Shown: positions 40,490-49,255, counted from the first letter of the stretch. The stretch: DNA of 64,000 nt from Flavobacterium aquicola (GCF_003385115.1 NZ_QUNI01000001.1:124001-188000); one strand, 5' to 3'. Notes: generated by a model from the sequence alone, not told the origin. Program-made: numbers and translations.

Positions 40490-41341
40490 ATGAAAAAATT
40501 GATTTTACTCTTCGGAATCATTACACTGTCATTCTTATCCTGTAAAAATGGGGACGAAAATAAAACCGACGTAACAACTGCTGTCAAAAAAATGCCCATT
40601 CGGAAAAAGCCAAAAAGTATTTCTTACACTTTAGAAAATCCTAAAGAATGGCTTACAAAAAACAAAAACGAAGAGAATCTGGAAATTGCCTTAGCCGTAA
40701 ATAGAACAGATAAAGAAAATTTCATCAAAATGGATTCTGTAATTATTCCGACAGATCTTAACGGAGATATTGTATTTTATATGCCTTTTCCGTTGCAGGT
40801 ACTTTCGTTGGAAGAAATAGATAAAATAATTTTATTTTCTTACCCAACTCAAACTTTTGCTGTTTATGAAAATGGAATTTTAATGCGTACCGGTCCAACC
40901 AATATGGGCAAAAAAAAGGATCCAACTCCAACAGGGTTATTCTTTACTAATTGGAAAGCCGAAGAAACAACCAGCACATTCAATGATGAATGGGAATTAA
41001 AATGGAATTTCAATGTCGAAAACAAAAAAGGAATTGGATTCCATCAATACGAGTTACCTGGTTATCCAGCATCGCATTCTTGCATGAGATTACAGGAAAA
41101 AGATGCTAAATATTTATACGAATGGGCAGATCAATGGGTTTTGGCCGACGATGAAAATGTAAAATTCAAAGGAACGCCGGTAATTGTTTTTGGAAGTTAT
41201 AATTTTGATGCTCCAAAACCTTGGTTACAGCTCGTAGAAAATCCTAAAGCGTTAGTCATTTCCGAAAGTGAAATTAAAGAAGTCATTACGCCTTATTTGA
41301 ATACTATCTTAACGGAACAGGCAAAAAGAAAAAAAGCATAA
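40490..41341 (+). CDS. L,D-transpeptidase lipoprotein
   Basis: 283 residues. The signal peptide ends in a lipobox (LSFLSCKN). The catalytic YkuD motif is HSCMRLQEKDAKYLYEW, with His and Cys in the HxxxCMR arrangement, and GPTNMGKKKDPTPTG upstream. Enzymes of this family make 3-3 crosslinks in peptidoglycan or attach lipoproteins to it. Periplasmic. A terminator follows. Confidence 0.88.
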   Translation: MKKLILLFGIITLSFLSCKNGDENKTDVTTAVKKMPIRKKPKSISYTLENPKEWLTKNKNEENLEIALAVNRTDKENFIKMDSVIIPTDLNGDIVFYMPFPLQVLSLEEIDKIILFSYPTQTFAVYENGILMRTGPTNMGKKKDPTPTGLFFTNWKAEETTSTFNDEWELKWNFNVENKKGIGFHQYELPGYPASHSCMRLQEKDAKYLYEWADQWVLADDENVKFKGTPVIVFGSYNFDAPKPWLQLVENPKALVISESEIKEVITPYLNTILTEQAKRKKA

Positions 41342-41362
41342 TGCAAATCGATTGAAAACACT

Positions 41363-41403
41363 GTCGTTTAGAATTAAACTTATAATTCTGAACGGCATTT
41401 TTT
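41363..41403 (+). terminator. Terminator after the L,D-transpeptidase gene
   Basis: Arms 41363-41376 and 41383-41396 pair with two G-U wobbles around a 6-nt loop. A run of T follows to about 41403. Confidence 0.7.
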
Positions 41404-41500
41404 CTGATTCTGAATAATACTCCTTTCTGAACTTGCATTTTATTTCCTATATTCGTCTGCAAATAAACTGCATTAAAAACTCACAAAACTTCAGTAAAAA

Positions 41501-42622
41501 TTGAAAAAAAGAATATTATTATTCATCACATTTTTCGTTTATCAACATCTATTTTCACAAAACACTTACGTCTTTTTCGGTTCATTTAACAGAGACAAAA
41601 CTACCGACGGAATTTATGTTTATCAATTGGATACCATTAAAGGAAAATTATCAAAAATTACAACCGTAAAAGATATTGTAAGCCCATCTTATCTGACTTT
41701 GTCGCCAAACGGAAAGTTTGTTTTTGCCTGTACCGAAAGTAAAACTCCAAACGGAGGAAAAGTGAGCAGTTTTGAGTTTAAACCCGAAGAGAAAACACTG
41801 ACTTTTATAAACAGTCAAAGCAGCGGCGGGGAAAATCCTGTATATATAACGGTTCATAAAAACGAAAAATGGCTGGTTAACGGTAATTACACCGAAGGAA
41901 GCGTCTCGGTTTATCCAATTGCCGATAACGGAATGATAAATCCAGTTGCTCAGAACTTTCAATATCCCGAGGGAAGTATCGACCCCGAAAGACAAAAGCG
42001 TTCGCACATTCATTCCACCGTTTTTTCACCCAGCTGTGATTATCTCTTTTTACCTGATTTAGGCGCAGACAAAATCAGATGCTATAAATTTGAAGAAGAT
42101 AAAAAAGAGCCTTTAGTAACTGCTGAAAAACCATTTACCCAAATCACTTTAGGAGGCGGACCACGGCATTTTACCTTTCATCCGAATGGTAAATTTGCTT
42201 ATTGCATTGAAGAAATTGCAGGTCATATAGATGCATATCGCTATGAAAACGGAAAATTAGACAGTATCCAAAGAATAGCGGCACATCCAGAAGATTACAA
42301 AGGAAATTTTGAAAGTTCCGATATTCATATTTCACCGGACGGCCAATTTTTATACGCCTCCAATCGTGGTGAGAAAAACAATATCGCCATATTTTCGATC
42401 GAAAATGACGGAAAACTAAAAGCGATTGGATACCAATCTACTTTAGGAAATCATCCCAGAGTATTTGCTATTGATGAAACTGGAAAATTTCTGATTGTAA
42501 CGAATGCCGTAAGCGGAAATGTTTTTGTTTTTAAACGAAATGCAAAGACAGGATTACTTAAAAAAGTAGGCAAGGAACTGAAAATAAAAAGTGTTTCCTG
42601 TGTCCAAATTAGAAAATATTAG
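41501..42622 (+). CDS. Lactonase family protein (seven-bladed propeller)
   Basis: 373 residues with a TTG start, giving a good signal peptide (residues 1-20, ending HLFSQ). The body is a YncE/6-phosphogluconolactonase-like propeller: PSYLTLSPNGKFVFACTE, GGGPRHFTFHPNGKFAYCIEE, DIHISPDGQFLYASNR, GNHPRVFAIDETGKFLIVTN. Its cytoplasmic relatives hydrolyse 6-phosphogluconolactone; the exported location makes that role unlikely. An alpha/beta hydrolase gene follows 6 bp downstream, so the two are probably co-transcribed. Confidence 0.85.
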   Translation: MKKRILLFITFFVYQHLFSQNTYVFFGSFNRDKTTDGIYVYQLDTIKGKLSKITTVKDIVSPSYLTLSPNGKFVFACTESKTPNGGKVSSFEFKPEEKTLTFINSQSSGGENPVYITVHKNEKWLVNGNYTEGSVSVYPIADNGMINPVAQNFQYPEGSIDPERQKRSHIHSTVFSPSCDYLFLPDLGADKIRCYKFEEDKKEPLVTAEKPFTQITLGGGPRHFTFHPNGKFAYCIEEIAGHIDAYRYENGKLDSIQRIAAHPEDYKGNFESSDIHISPDGQFLYASNRGEKNNIAIFSIENDGKLKAIGYQSTLGNHPRVFAIDETGKFLIVTNAVSGNVFVFKRNAKTGLLKKVGKELKIKSVSCVQIRKY

Positions 42623-42628
42623 CAGAAA

Positions 42629-43411
42629 ATGAACAAAAATATTTGCCTTCAGATTTTAATTTGTCTACTGCTGACAAGCTGTTTCACTAATAAAAAAACT
42701 TTGGTTGTTACAACCGAAAACAAAACATTTGAAGTTGTATTGGATAGTACAGACTTGTTTGATACATCCAGAAACAGGAAAGTTCCAGTGGTGATTTATA
42801 AACCAAAATCGGATCATCAAATTGAGAAACAAAAAGTTGTAATTTTTAGTCATGGATATTATCAAAACAAAGGAAATTCAAATACAAAATATTCCTATTT
42901 AACAAATTTTCTCGCTTCAAAAGGATATTTCGTTGCCAGTATACAGCACGAATTACCAACGGACAGTTTAATTCCTAAAACTGGAATTCCGCAGATTGTC
43001 AGAATGCCATTTTGGAAAAGAGGAGCAGATAATATATTGTTTGTTATAAATGAGCTGAAAAAATCGAATCCAAATTTAGATTTCAAACACATAACACTAA
43101 TTGGACACTCAAATGGAGCAGATATGACAGCATTATTTTCTCAAAAATATCCAAAGACAGCTGACAAAATCATCACCTTGGATAATCGAAGAATGGCATT
43201 ACCAAGAACAAATCATCCCAAAGTTTATTCACTGCGTTCAAGTGATCTGCCAGCAGATGAAGGAGTATTACCCACTGAAGACGAAAAGAAAAAATTTGGA
43301 ATAAAAATCATTAGACTGCCAAATACTATTCACAATAATATGGACGACCATGCAACCAACGAACAGAGAAAAGAAATTAATGACTACATTTTTACATTCC
43401 TGAATGAGTAA
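42629..43411 (+). CDS. Alpha/beta hydrolase lipoprotein
   Basis: 260 residues. Lipoprotein signal peptide ends LLTSC. The nucleophile elbow is GHSNGADMTALF (Ser in GHSNG), and the oxyanion-side segment is VIFSHGYYQNKG. The late His is in PNTIHNNMDDHA. Family resembles platelet-activating-factor acetylhydrolase or chlorophyllase-like esterases. Exported, anchored to a membrane. It begins 6 bp after the lactonase gene and is followed by a terminator. Confidence 0.82.
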   Translation: MNKNICLQILICLLLTSCFTNKKTLVVTTENKTFEVVLDSTDLFDTSRNRKVPVVIYKPKSDHQIEKQKVVIFSHGYYQNKGNSNTKYSYLTNFLASKGYFVASIQHELPTDSLIPKTGIPQIVRMPFWKRGADNILFVINELKKSNPNLDFKHITLIGHSNGADMTALFSQKYPKTADKIITLDNRRMALPRTNHPKVYSLRSSDLPADEGVLPTEDEKKKFGIKIIRLPNTIHNNMDDHATNEQRKEINDYIFTFLNE

Positions 43412-43433
43412 ATTAATTTTAATACAATAAACA

Positions 43434-43464
43434 AAAAAGCAACTCCAAAATAGAGTTGCTTTTT
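43434..43464. terminator. Bidirectional terminator
   Basis: AAAAAGCAACTC (43434-43445) and GAGTTGCTTTTT (43453-43464), a perfect 12-bp stem with A and T runs on both sides. It serves the convergent hydrolase and M28 peptidase genes. Confidence 0.85.
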
Positions 43465-43485
43465 AATAATTTATATCTCGGAATT

Positions 43486-44790
43486 CTATCTTAGCTGAGT
43501 AGTATCAACTCTTGACGGTGTATCTTTCCCGCTGATAATAGAAGAAGAACTTAATGCTATAGATTTAATAATTTCGGTCATGTTATTAATATCTAATGTT
43601 TCAAATTCATCATCGGCTGTGTGATAATTAGGCTCATTATCCATTTTTGATGTCGAAATAGTATGCGCAGGCACTCCCAGTTTAGCCAAAGTAGCATTAT
43701 CTGAACGATAAAACAACTGCTGTTCAGGGTATGGATCCGGATAAAACTTAAAAGTCGTTTTTTCCAAATTTTTCTGCAGTATTTTTCCAAAATCAGATTT
43801 TTCAAAACCTGTTATATAAGCTGAATTTTTTCCCCATTTGGATTCCGTACCAATCATTTCTAAATTGAACATCGCGACTACTTTATCGGCAGAAAGCTGT
43901 TTTGAAAAATATTTAGCACCAAAACCTCCCAATTCTTCAGCTGTAAAAGTTGTAAAAATGATAGTGCGTTCGTTGTTGTTCAGTTTTTTGAAATAATTAG
44001 CCAGCATAATCACTGCTGTACTTCCCGCTGCATCATCATTGGCACCATTGTAAATAGAATCATTAGCAGGATGCGGCGTACCTTCTTCCGGCGAACCCAC
44101 TCCAAGGTGATCATAATGTCCGGAAAAGACAACATATTCATTTGGCCTGCTTTTTCCAGACAGTACTCCAACCACATTATTCAGGTTCTTTTTCGAAATG
44201 GTATTAGACAATTCAACTGAAAAAGCAGCAGCATCTGTTACTCCAAAAACAAACAAAACAGTATTGGTTCCAGGTTCTGAAGTGATTCTGTCAATATGCT
44301 GAAGATTTGGCAGCACATTATTAAAAGAAGCATCAACTAATACCAGATAACTCTTAGAACTCTTGTAATATTCATTGAATTTCTTTCCTAGATTATCACC
44401 TTTGTTGATTTTAACAACGGTAATATCGCTTTTCTCTGTCAAAGAAACTTGAGGCTGATAAGAGAATGCAACGACTTGATTGTTGTCAATTTCTTTTCCG
44501 TCGATAATTATTTTAGAAGAAACAGCTTTGGAGGCTGTCATTGAAAATTCCTGTCTAAAGTTGGCTGCTCCCATAAAAGGTTGCAGTCCCGCTTTTTTGA
44601 ATTCCAATTCTATAAAAGCTGATGCTTTATCAATTCCGGGAGTAAAAGTTCTTCTCCCCTGCATATCATCTGCAGATAAGACTTTTTCAATACGGGAAAC
44701 TTCTTTGGAAGTAATAACCTTATCAATAGATTGCCCATGTACACTGAAACACAGACCTAAAACAAAAATACTTACAATACTTTTTTTCAT
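43486..44790 (-). CDS. M28 family zinc metallopeptidase
   Basis: 434 residues, signal peptide (residues 1-19, ending SVHGQ). Metal ligands of the M28 fold: GHYDHLGVG, GANDDAAG (bridging Asp), TAEELGGFG (catalytic Glu-Glu), and the late YHTADDEF. Residues about 130-230 form an inserted PA-like domain. It probably is a periplasmic aminopeptidase. A second M28 enzyme is encoded at 57682-58698. Confidence 0.9.
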   Translation of the reverse strand: MKKSIVSIFVLGLCFSVHGQSIDKVITSKEVSRIEKVLSADDMQGRRTFTPGIDKASAFIELEFKKAGLQPFMGAANFRQEFSMTASKAVSSKIIIDGKEIDNNQVVAFSYQPQVSLTEKSDITVVKINKGDNLGKKFNEYYKSSKSYLVLVDASFNNVLPNLQHIDRITSEPGTNTVLFVFGVTDAAAFSVELSNTISKKNLNNVVGVLSGKSRPNEYVVFSGHYDHLGVGSPEEGTPHPANDSIYNGANDDAAGSTAVIMLANYFKKLNNNERTIIFTTFTAEELGGFGAKYFSKQLSADKVVAMFNLEMIGTESKWGKNSAYITGFEKSDFGKILQKNLEKTTFKFYPDPYPEQQLFYRSDNATLAKLGVPAHTISTSKMDNEPNYHTADDEFETLDINNMTEIIKSIALSSSSIISGKDTPSRVDTTQLR

Positions 44791-44932
44791 ATTTTACTTT
44801 TATAAATAAGAGCTTAACTAAACCAAAAGTATGTCATTTATTTATAAAATAATACTGTAAAGATGAATTTTTAAATAGAAAAAACACTAAAAAATTACAA
44901 TCCTTAAGAATCCTTCAAAAAAAACACCAAAG

Positions 44933-45169
44933 CTACGCTCCGATGAAAGGAGGAAGCAAAGCAACGATATCGTTGTTCTTTAAGATCTGATTCGAAAATT
45001 TATCAATTATTTTTTGATTAACTGCTACGCTGAAAGGAAACTGAGCGAGTTCATATTTTCTTTCCAGCTCAAACAATAATCTGCTTAACGGCAGATCTGA
45101 AAAATCAATTTTTTCACCGCGTCGTCTTGTCCGGGCTACGAGAGCACCAAAATATTTTATCTTAATCAT
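44933..45169 (-). CDS. moaD: MoaD/ThiS-like sulfur-carrier protein
   Basis: 78 residues, ubiquitin-like fold. In molybdopterin synthesis, MoaD receives sulfur on its C-terminal Gly-Gly. The C-terminus here reads LLPPFIGA, with PPFIG in the normal place but Ala instead of the last Gly, so thiocarboxylation may be impaired. Its start overlaps the end of cobA by 4 bp (ATGA), so the two are translationally coupled. Nitrate reductase needs molybdenum cofactor, which fits the position in this island. No moaE is present in the window. Confidence 0.82.
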   Translation of the reverse strand: MIKIKYFGALVARTRRRGEKIDFSDLPLSRLLFELERKYELAQFPFSVAVNQKIIDKFSNQILKNNDIVALLPPFIGA

Positions 45170-45978
45170 ATCACTTCATCTAGATTTTGCAAAATAAATT
45201 CTTCTTCCAAAAATGAATCAAAACATAGCTCCTCTTCCATATAAGAAGTCAATTTTGAAGCATTTTTAACCACTTCACCAATAACGATAATCGCCGGAGA
45301 AGCAATTTGGTTCTCTTCAACTAATTTTGTTATCGTGCTTATAGTTCCAATTACTTTCTTTTGAGTGGTTTTGGTACCATTTTGTATAATGGCAATAGGC
45401 AGATCATCGTTTCTATTGTTTTGGTACAAAGCAACAATCTCATCCAGTTTATTCATTCCCATCAAAATAACAACTGTAGCCGAAGACTGTGAAGCCAAAC
45501 TAACATCTTTGGATAATTTATGTTCCGAAGTAGTTCCTGTTATTACCCAAAAACTTTCGGCAACTTTTCTTTGTGTCAAACTGATTCCGTTTGAAGCAGG
45601 TACTCCCATTGCTGATGAAATTCCAGGAACAATTGCTGTTTCGATTCCAAATTGACTGGCAAAATCTATTTCTTCGCTTCCTCTTCCAAAAACAAAAGGA
45701 TCTCCGCCTTTTAAACGAACTACATGTCCTTTACTTTTAGCCATAGAAACGATTAAATCATTAATCTGATCTTGGCTGTAAGCGTGGCATCCAAAACGTT
45801 TTCCAACAAATATAATTTCTGCCTGTTTGGCATACTGTAATAACTCTTCATTAACCAAAGCATCATATAAAACAACATCAGCATTCTCTAACGCTTTAAC
45901 TGCTTTCAAAGTAATCAATTCTAAATCACCAGGCCCTGCTCCTACTATCGTCAATTTTGGTTTATTTGCTGTTGTCAT
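45166..45978 (-). CDS. cobA: Uroporphyrinogen-III C-methyltransferase (SUMT)
   Basis: 270 residues, the single-function SUMT length (no siroheme synthase fusion). The start TIVGAGPGDLELITLKAVKAL and the VVLYDALVNEELL stretch, plus GDPFVFGRGSEE, are SUMT/CobA signatures. It makes precorrin-2 by two SAM methylations, the first committed step to siroheme for NirB. It is first in an overlapping pair with moaD. A 7-2-7 palindrome lies 34 bp upstream of the start. Confidence 0.95.
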   Translation of the reverse strand: MTTANKPKLTIVGAGPGDLELITLKAVKALENADVVLYDALVNEELLQYAKQAEIIFVGKRFGCHAYSQDQINDLIVSMAKSKGHVVRLKGGDPFVFGRGSEEIDFASQFGIETAIVPGISSAMGVPASNGISLTQRKVAESFWVITGTTSEHKLSKDVSLASQSSATVVILMGMNKLDEIVALYQNNRNDDLPIAIIQNGTKTTQKKVIGTISTITKLVEENQIASPAIIVIGEVVKNASKLTSYMEEELCFDSFLEEEFILQNLDEVI

Positions 45979-46011
45979 AATTCAAAATATTAAGGTTACT
46001 TTTATTTTAAC

Positions 46012-46027
46012 TAAGTATTAATACTTA
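46012..46027. promoter_or_regulatory. Perfect 16-bp 7-2-7 palindrome upstream of cobA
   Basis: TAAGTAT-TA-ATACTTA, with the same heptamer architecture as the sites at nirB and the nitrate reductase gene. A further TAAGTAT lies near 46036-46042. If the box at 46030-46037 is used, the palindrome covers the transcription start, which would mean repression. If not, activation is possible. Confidence 0.6.
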
Positions 46028-46296
46028 TACAAATATAAGTATTTTTTCTAATGACAGTTTGTAAAATTCAAATTAATGAAAAAATTAACTCTTTTGGAAG
46101 AAATCAATTATAAGTAGTACATAATCAATCGTTTTCGTTAATAAAAATTATTGAAAAGTAAAAAGCAATTTTTTTAATTCTGAAAAGACAATGGATCTTT
46201 TTCTTCTTTTATACTAAAAAACAGCACATTATGACCTAGGATAAATTATAACCAAGTCAATGATTCTACAATTATTTATTCTTTTGAGATAGTAAA

Positions 46297-46331
46297 CAAA
46301 AAACCTGATGCATTTGTAAAAACACATCAGG
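46297..46331 (-). terminator. Terminator of the NrtA-like gene
   Basis: On the minus strand, CCTGATG (46331-46325) pairs with CATCAGG (46310-46304), then a T run. It lies 56 bp past the stop codon. Confidence 0.7.
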
Positions 46332-46386
46332 CCTTTAATGAATTGAAATTTGTTTTGTGGTATTTTGTAAAAAAGATAAGCAGAAT

Positions 46387-47802
46387 TTAGTTTTTTAAAC
46401 CAATTTTAAAACCATTAATATACTCAACGGGTTTTCTTCCGTCGTAAAACATATCATCAATGAATTCATTAGTTGCTGGTTTAAAACCATCCGTTACAGG
46501 AATATCTGATTCGGTAATAAAACCTTCTTCTAATAATAATTTTGCAGCTCTAAACCAGATATCCGGCTTGTAAACTTCTTGAATTTTACTGATGTACCAT
46601 TCATTAGTTTTTGATTCGGTTATTTGTCCCCAGCGTTTCATTTGGGTCATAAACCAAATTCCATCTGAATAATAGGGATAGGTAGCATTGTATCTAAAGA
46701 AAACATTAAAATCGGGTACTAAACGCACATCGCCTTTTTCAAATTCAAAAGTGCCTAACATCGAATTGTCAATTACCCGCTTGCTCCCGTCTACATATGC
46801 CGATTTGGATAAAATACGGGTAGCTTCTTTTCGGTTTTCTGGATTATCCAGCCATTTCCCAGCTTTTATTAATGCTTTTGTAATAGCAGTTGCTGTATTT
46901 GGATATTTAGAAACAAATTCTTTAGTCATTACAAACACTTTTTCGGGATGATTCTTCCAGATTTCTTTACTGGTCACTATTGGAACTCCAATGCTTTCTT
47001 CAACTGCCTGCTGATTCCATGGTTCACCTACACAATAACCGTTGATGGTTCCTGCTTTTAATGTTCCCGGCATCTGCGGAGGCGCAGTAATGTTTAATTG
47101 AACATCTGCACCAGCATTACCCATGCTTCCCTGAATAGTACTATTACTGTAAAATCCTGGATTTATTCCGCCTGCTGCCAACCAATAGCGCAATTGATAA
47201 TTATGGGTTGAATAAGCTCCTACAATCCCGAATGTAAAAGGCTTATTCGCATGCTTATAAAAATTTAAAACAGGTTTCAAAGCATAAGAAGGTATGGGAT
47301 GTACCGGTTTTCCATATTCTTGAGGAATACTGTCTTTCATTTTCGCCCAAGCTTCATTTGAAACTGTAATTGCATTTCCATTCAAATCCATAGAATACGA
47401 AGTAACAAGCTGTGCTTGACGGCCACATCCTACTGCGGCTGCTATAGGCTGTCCGGCAAGCATTTGAGCACCATCAAGCTGATTGTCTATTACTTTATCT
47501 AAAATTTCTCTCCAATTAGCTTGTGCTTCTAAGTTTACAATAAGTCCTTCCTCTTCAAAATATCCCATGAATTTTGCTATAGCTAACGGAGCCATATCGG
47601 TAAGTTTTATAAAACCAATGGTGAGATTGGCTTTTTCTACAGGCAGTTTTTTTGTTTTTGGGGGATTTATTTCATCCGTGCGCCTTCCACAATATACCGT
47701 TTTCTTTTTTAAAATTGGATTCTTTGTTTCTGGGCTTCTAAAACCGGTAACAGTAAATACTATTACTAAAAGTGTAATTAAGTTTGAGGCTAGTTTTCTC
47801 AT
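46387..47802 (-). CDS. NrtA-like nitrate-binding protein
   Basis: 471 residues. An N-terminal signal anchor (about 1-21) precedes the CmpA/NrtA-type substrate-binding fold: KANLTIGFIKLTDMAPLAIAKFMGYFEEEGL, QLDGAQMLAGQPIAAAVG, and GTINGYCVGEPWNQQAVE. In NrtA these bind nitrate and nitrite for an ABC transporter. No permease or ATPase gene is seen in the window, which is unusual. It could be a free sensor or binding partner, as is known for the NrtA-related NasS, but that role is inferred. A half-site of the heptamer motif lies at 47821-47830. Confidence 0.86.
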   Translation of the reverse strand: MRKLASNLITLLVIVFTVTGFRSPETKNPILKKKTVYCGRRTDEINPPKTKKLPVEKANLTIGFIKLTDMAPLAIAKFMGYFEEEGLIVNLEAQANWREILDKVIDNQLDGAQMLAGQPIAAAVGCGRQAQLVTSYSMDLNGNAITVSNEAWAKMKDSIPQEYGKPVHPIPSYALKPVLNFYKHANKPFTFGIVGAYSTHNYQLRYWLAAGGINPGFYSNSTIQGSMGNAGADVQLNITAPPQMPGTLKAGTINGYCVGEPWNQQAVEESIGVPIVTSKEIWKNHPEKVFVMTKEFVSKYPNTATAITKALIKAGKWLDNPENRKEATRILSKSAYVDGSKRVIDNSMLGTFEFEKGDVRLVPDFNVFFRYNATYPYYSDGIWFMTQMKRWGQITESKTNEWYISKIQEVYKPDIWFRAAKLLLEEGFITESDIPVTDGFKPATNEFIDDMFYDGRKPVEYINGFKIGLKN

Positions 47803-48050
47803 AGTCTTTGGTTTTGGCAGTTAATACTTAAGTCAGTTGGTTATTTTGCAATAGCTATTAGAATGCTGACAAGATTTGTTTTGTAATGCTATGCGATTGG
47901 ATTTGAGTTGAAAATTTAAAATATCTGAATAATGGACATAATTGTTCTGGACCACACTTTTCGAGGCCGTTATTTTGAAAATATAAATTTGGACTGGAAT
48001 AAAAACTGTTCTCCATTAAAGAGTTTTAGAGAGCAGTTATACACAAGTAA

Positions 48051-48215
48051 TTAAAAGGTATTATTTCTTTTATCCTTTTCTTTAGATAAGATTGGCTGTC
48101 TTTCATTAATAATTTTAGTCATTATAACATGCATCCAAATTAAGTATGATGCTGCAAATAAAGTACTTAAGAATGAAATTCGGTGCGATAATGAAAGGGA
48201 ATTTGTTACTATCAT
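48051..48215 (-). CDS. Small single-span membrane protein, putative
   Basis: 54 residues from the ATG at 48213-48215, with one hydrophobic segment (about 12-33, RISFLSTLFAASYLIWMHVI) and a charged C-terminal tail (KEKDKRN). A -7 box TATTTTTG lies 20 bp upstream on the minus strand. A longer frame begins far upstream with an unlikely start. No family recognised. It lies between the NrtA-like and the response-regulator genes. Whether it is translated is uncertain. Confidence 0.4.
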   Translation of the reverse strand: MIVTNSLSLSHRISFLSTLFAASYLIWMHVIMTKIINERQPILSKEKDKRNNTF

Positions 48216-48234
48216 AATACTTATAATTTTTACA

Positions 48235-48262
48235 CAAAAATAAGTAGTATGTAAAATACAAA
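48235..48262 (-). promoter_or_regulatory. Putative promoter of the small membrane ORF
   Basis: Minus-strand TATTTTTG (48242-48235) fits TAnnTTTG, with TTTG at 48262-48259 and a 16-nt spacer. The TTTG overlaps the hairpin at 48259-48284, so it may be only terminator sequence. Confidence 0.35.
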
Positions 48263-48284
48263 AGCTGCTTAAACGCAGCTTTTG
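48259..48284 (-). terminator. Hairpin after the response-regulator gene
   Basis: CAAAAGCTGC (48259-48268) and GCAGCTTTTG (48275-48284), a perfect 10-bp stem, 6-nt loop. It lies 73 bp after the regulator stop. Confidence 0.65.
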
Positions 48285-48293
48285 AAAAATAAT

Positions 48294-48309
48294 TAAGTAT
48301 TTATACGTA
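48294..48309. promoter_or_regulatory. Isolated 7-2-7 palindrome 3' of the response-regulator gene
   Basis: TAAGTAT-TT-ATACGTA, identical to the nirB site; the matching stretch extends to 20 bp including AATT upstream. It lies 48 bp past the stop of the regulator gene, before the terminator hairpin. Its target, if any, is the small ORF below it. Confidence 0.5.
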
Positions 48310-48356
48310 TTTTTTTTGTTACGCACTTGTTTTTACTAAAAAAGGATTGTCCTATT

Positions 48357-49016
48357 CTACAAAAGAGCGTATTCTGCAGCTTTATTTGACAGCTCCATCA
48401 GATTTTTTACTTTTAATTTTTTCATCAGGTTGAAACGATGTACTTCGGCAGTTCTTTTACTTATGTCTAAGGCTTCAGCTATCTCTTTATTTCCTTTTCC
48501 GCTAAGTAAAAGTTTGAGGATTTCTTTTTCTCTTTTAGTGATTACCTGTTCTTCTCCTAATGTTTGTTTAGGTTCAGTATTGATAGAAGAATGTGTAAGC
48601 TGTCCAATTAAGATAGAGGATATATCTCCGCTAAAGTATTTTCCGCCATTGGAAACTGTATGCACTGCTTTCAAGAATTCCTCTTTGCTTGATCCTTTAA
48701 GTAAGTATCCGTCAGCTCCAGCTTGAATAGACTTTAATACGTATTCCTCAGATTCGTGCATAGAAAGCATAATAATTTTTACAAAATTATTTTTGCCTCT
48801 CAATTGCTCCACTACTTCTATACCTGTCAAGTTTGGCATCCTTATATCAAGAATCAACAAATCAGGTTTAAGTTCCTCTATTGCTGTTATTGCTTCAACA
48901 CCATCTGTAGCTTCACCAATAACAGTAATATTAGCTTCGTTTTCTAATAATGATTTTATACCGTCTCTCACAAAAACGTGGTCGTCCGCGAGAACTACTT
49001 GAATTTTATCACTCAT
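48357..49016 (-). CDS. NarL/FixJ-type response regulator
   Basis: 219 residues from the ATG at 49016; an in-frame TTG at 49034 is less likely. Receiver domain: acidic pocket Asp11-Asp12, phospho-acceptor Asp57 in LLILDIRMP, Thr/Ser near LSMHESEE, and Lys in LLKGSS. The C-terminal LuxR-type HTH (about 150-215) reads ITKREKEILKLLLSGKGNKEIAEAL. It is the only LuxR-type regulator here, and the sensor kinase at 36335-38143 has the matching HisKA_3 type. It is the prime candidate to bind the 7-2-7 palindromes. The intergenic upstream of it contains only loose half-sites. Confidence 0.92.
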   Translation of the reverse strand: MSDKIQVVLADDHVFVRDGIKSLLENEANITVIGEATDGVEAITAIEELKPDLLILDIRMPNLTGIEVVEQLRGKNNFVKIIMLSMHESEEYVLKSIQAGADGYLLKGSSKEEFLKAVHTVSNGGKYFSGDISSILIGQLTHSSINTEPKQTLGEEQVITKREKEILKLLLSGKGNKEIAEALDISKRTAEVHRFNLMKKLKVKNLMELSNKAAEYALL

Positions 49017-49224
49017 ACTATACTTATTGTTCAATTCTATTTCTTACGTAGATTCATCTAATTTGTTCGCTAAGGTACGTATTTTTTGAAAATAAATTCT
49101 AAAATTGAATTTTCAAGAAATAAAATTACTTAATGAGGTATTTTATTAATCTTAAATTTCCAAACAACACCTCTATAAACTATCGAATTTTGCTTTTGAT
49201 TAAGCAGCAAGACAGCCAAAAGAA

Positions 49225-49255
49225 AAGGAGCTAATTCACAATGAATTGGCTCCTT
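49225..49255 (-). terminator. Terminator of the rubredoxin-fused gene
   Basis: Arms 49225-49238 and 49242-49255 (14 bp, one G-U) with a 3-nt loop. It lies 32 bp after the stop; on the minus strand a T-rich tail follows. Confidence 0.78.

Larger units (their letters stand above)
45979..46386. other. Upstream region of cobA and 3' region of the NrtA-like gene
   Basis: 408 bp without a gene. It contains a palindromic site (46012-46027), a TATATTTG -7-like box on the minus strand (46030-46037) and the terminator of the NrtA-like gene (46297-46331). I see no ORF. Confidence 0.5.

Noticed and set aside
48216..48326. Longer N-terminal extension of the small membrane ORF
   Set aside because: The extension crosses the terminator hairpin and palindromic site and has composition of random translation.
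49035..49090. TACGTA-like sequences upstream of the response-regulator gene as operators
   Set aside because: Only loose half-sites (TACGTAG, TACGTAT) without the 7-2-7 arrangement; not strong enough to claim autoregulation.
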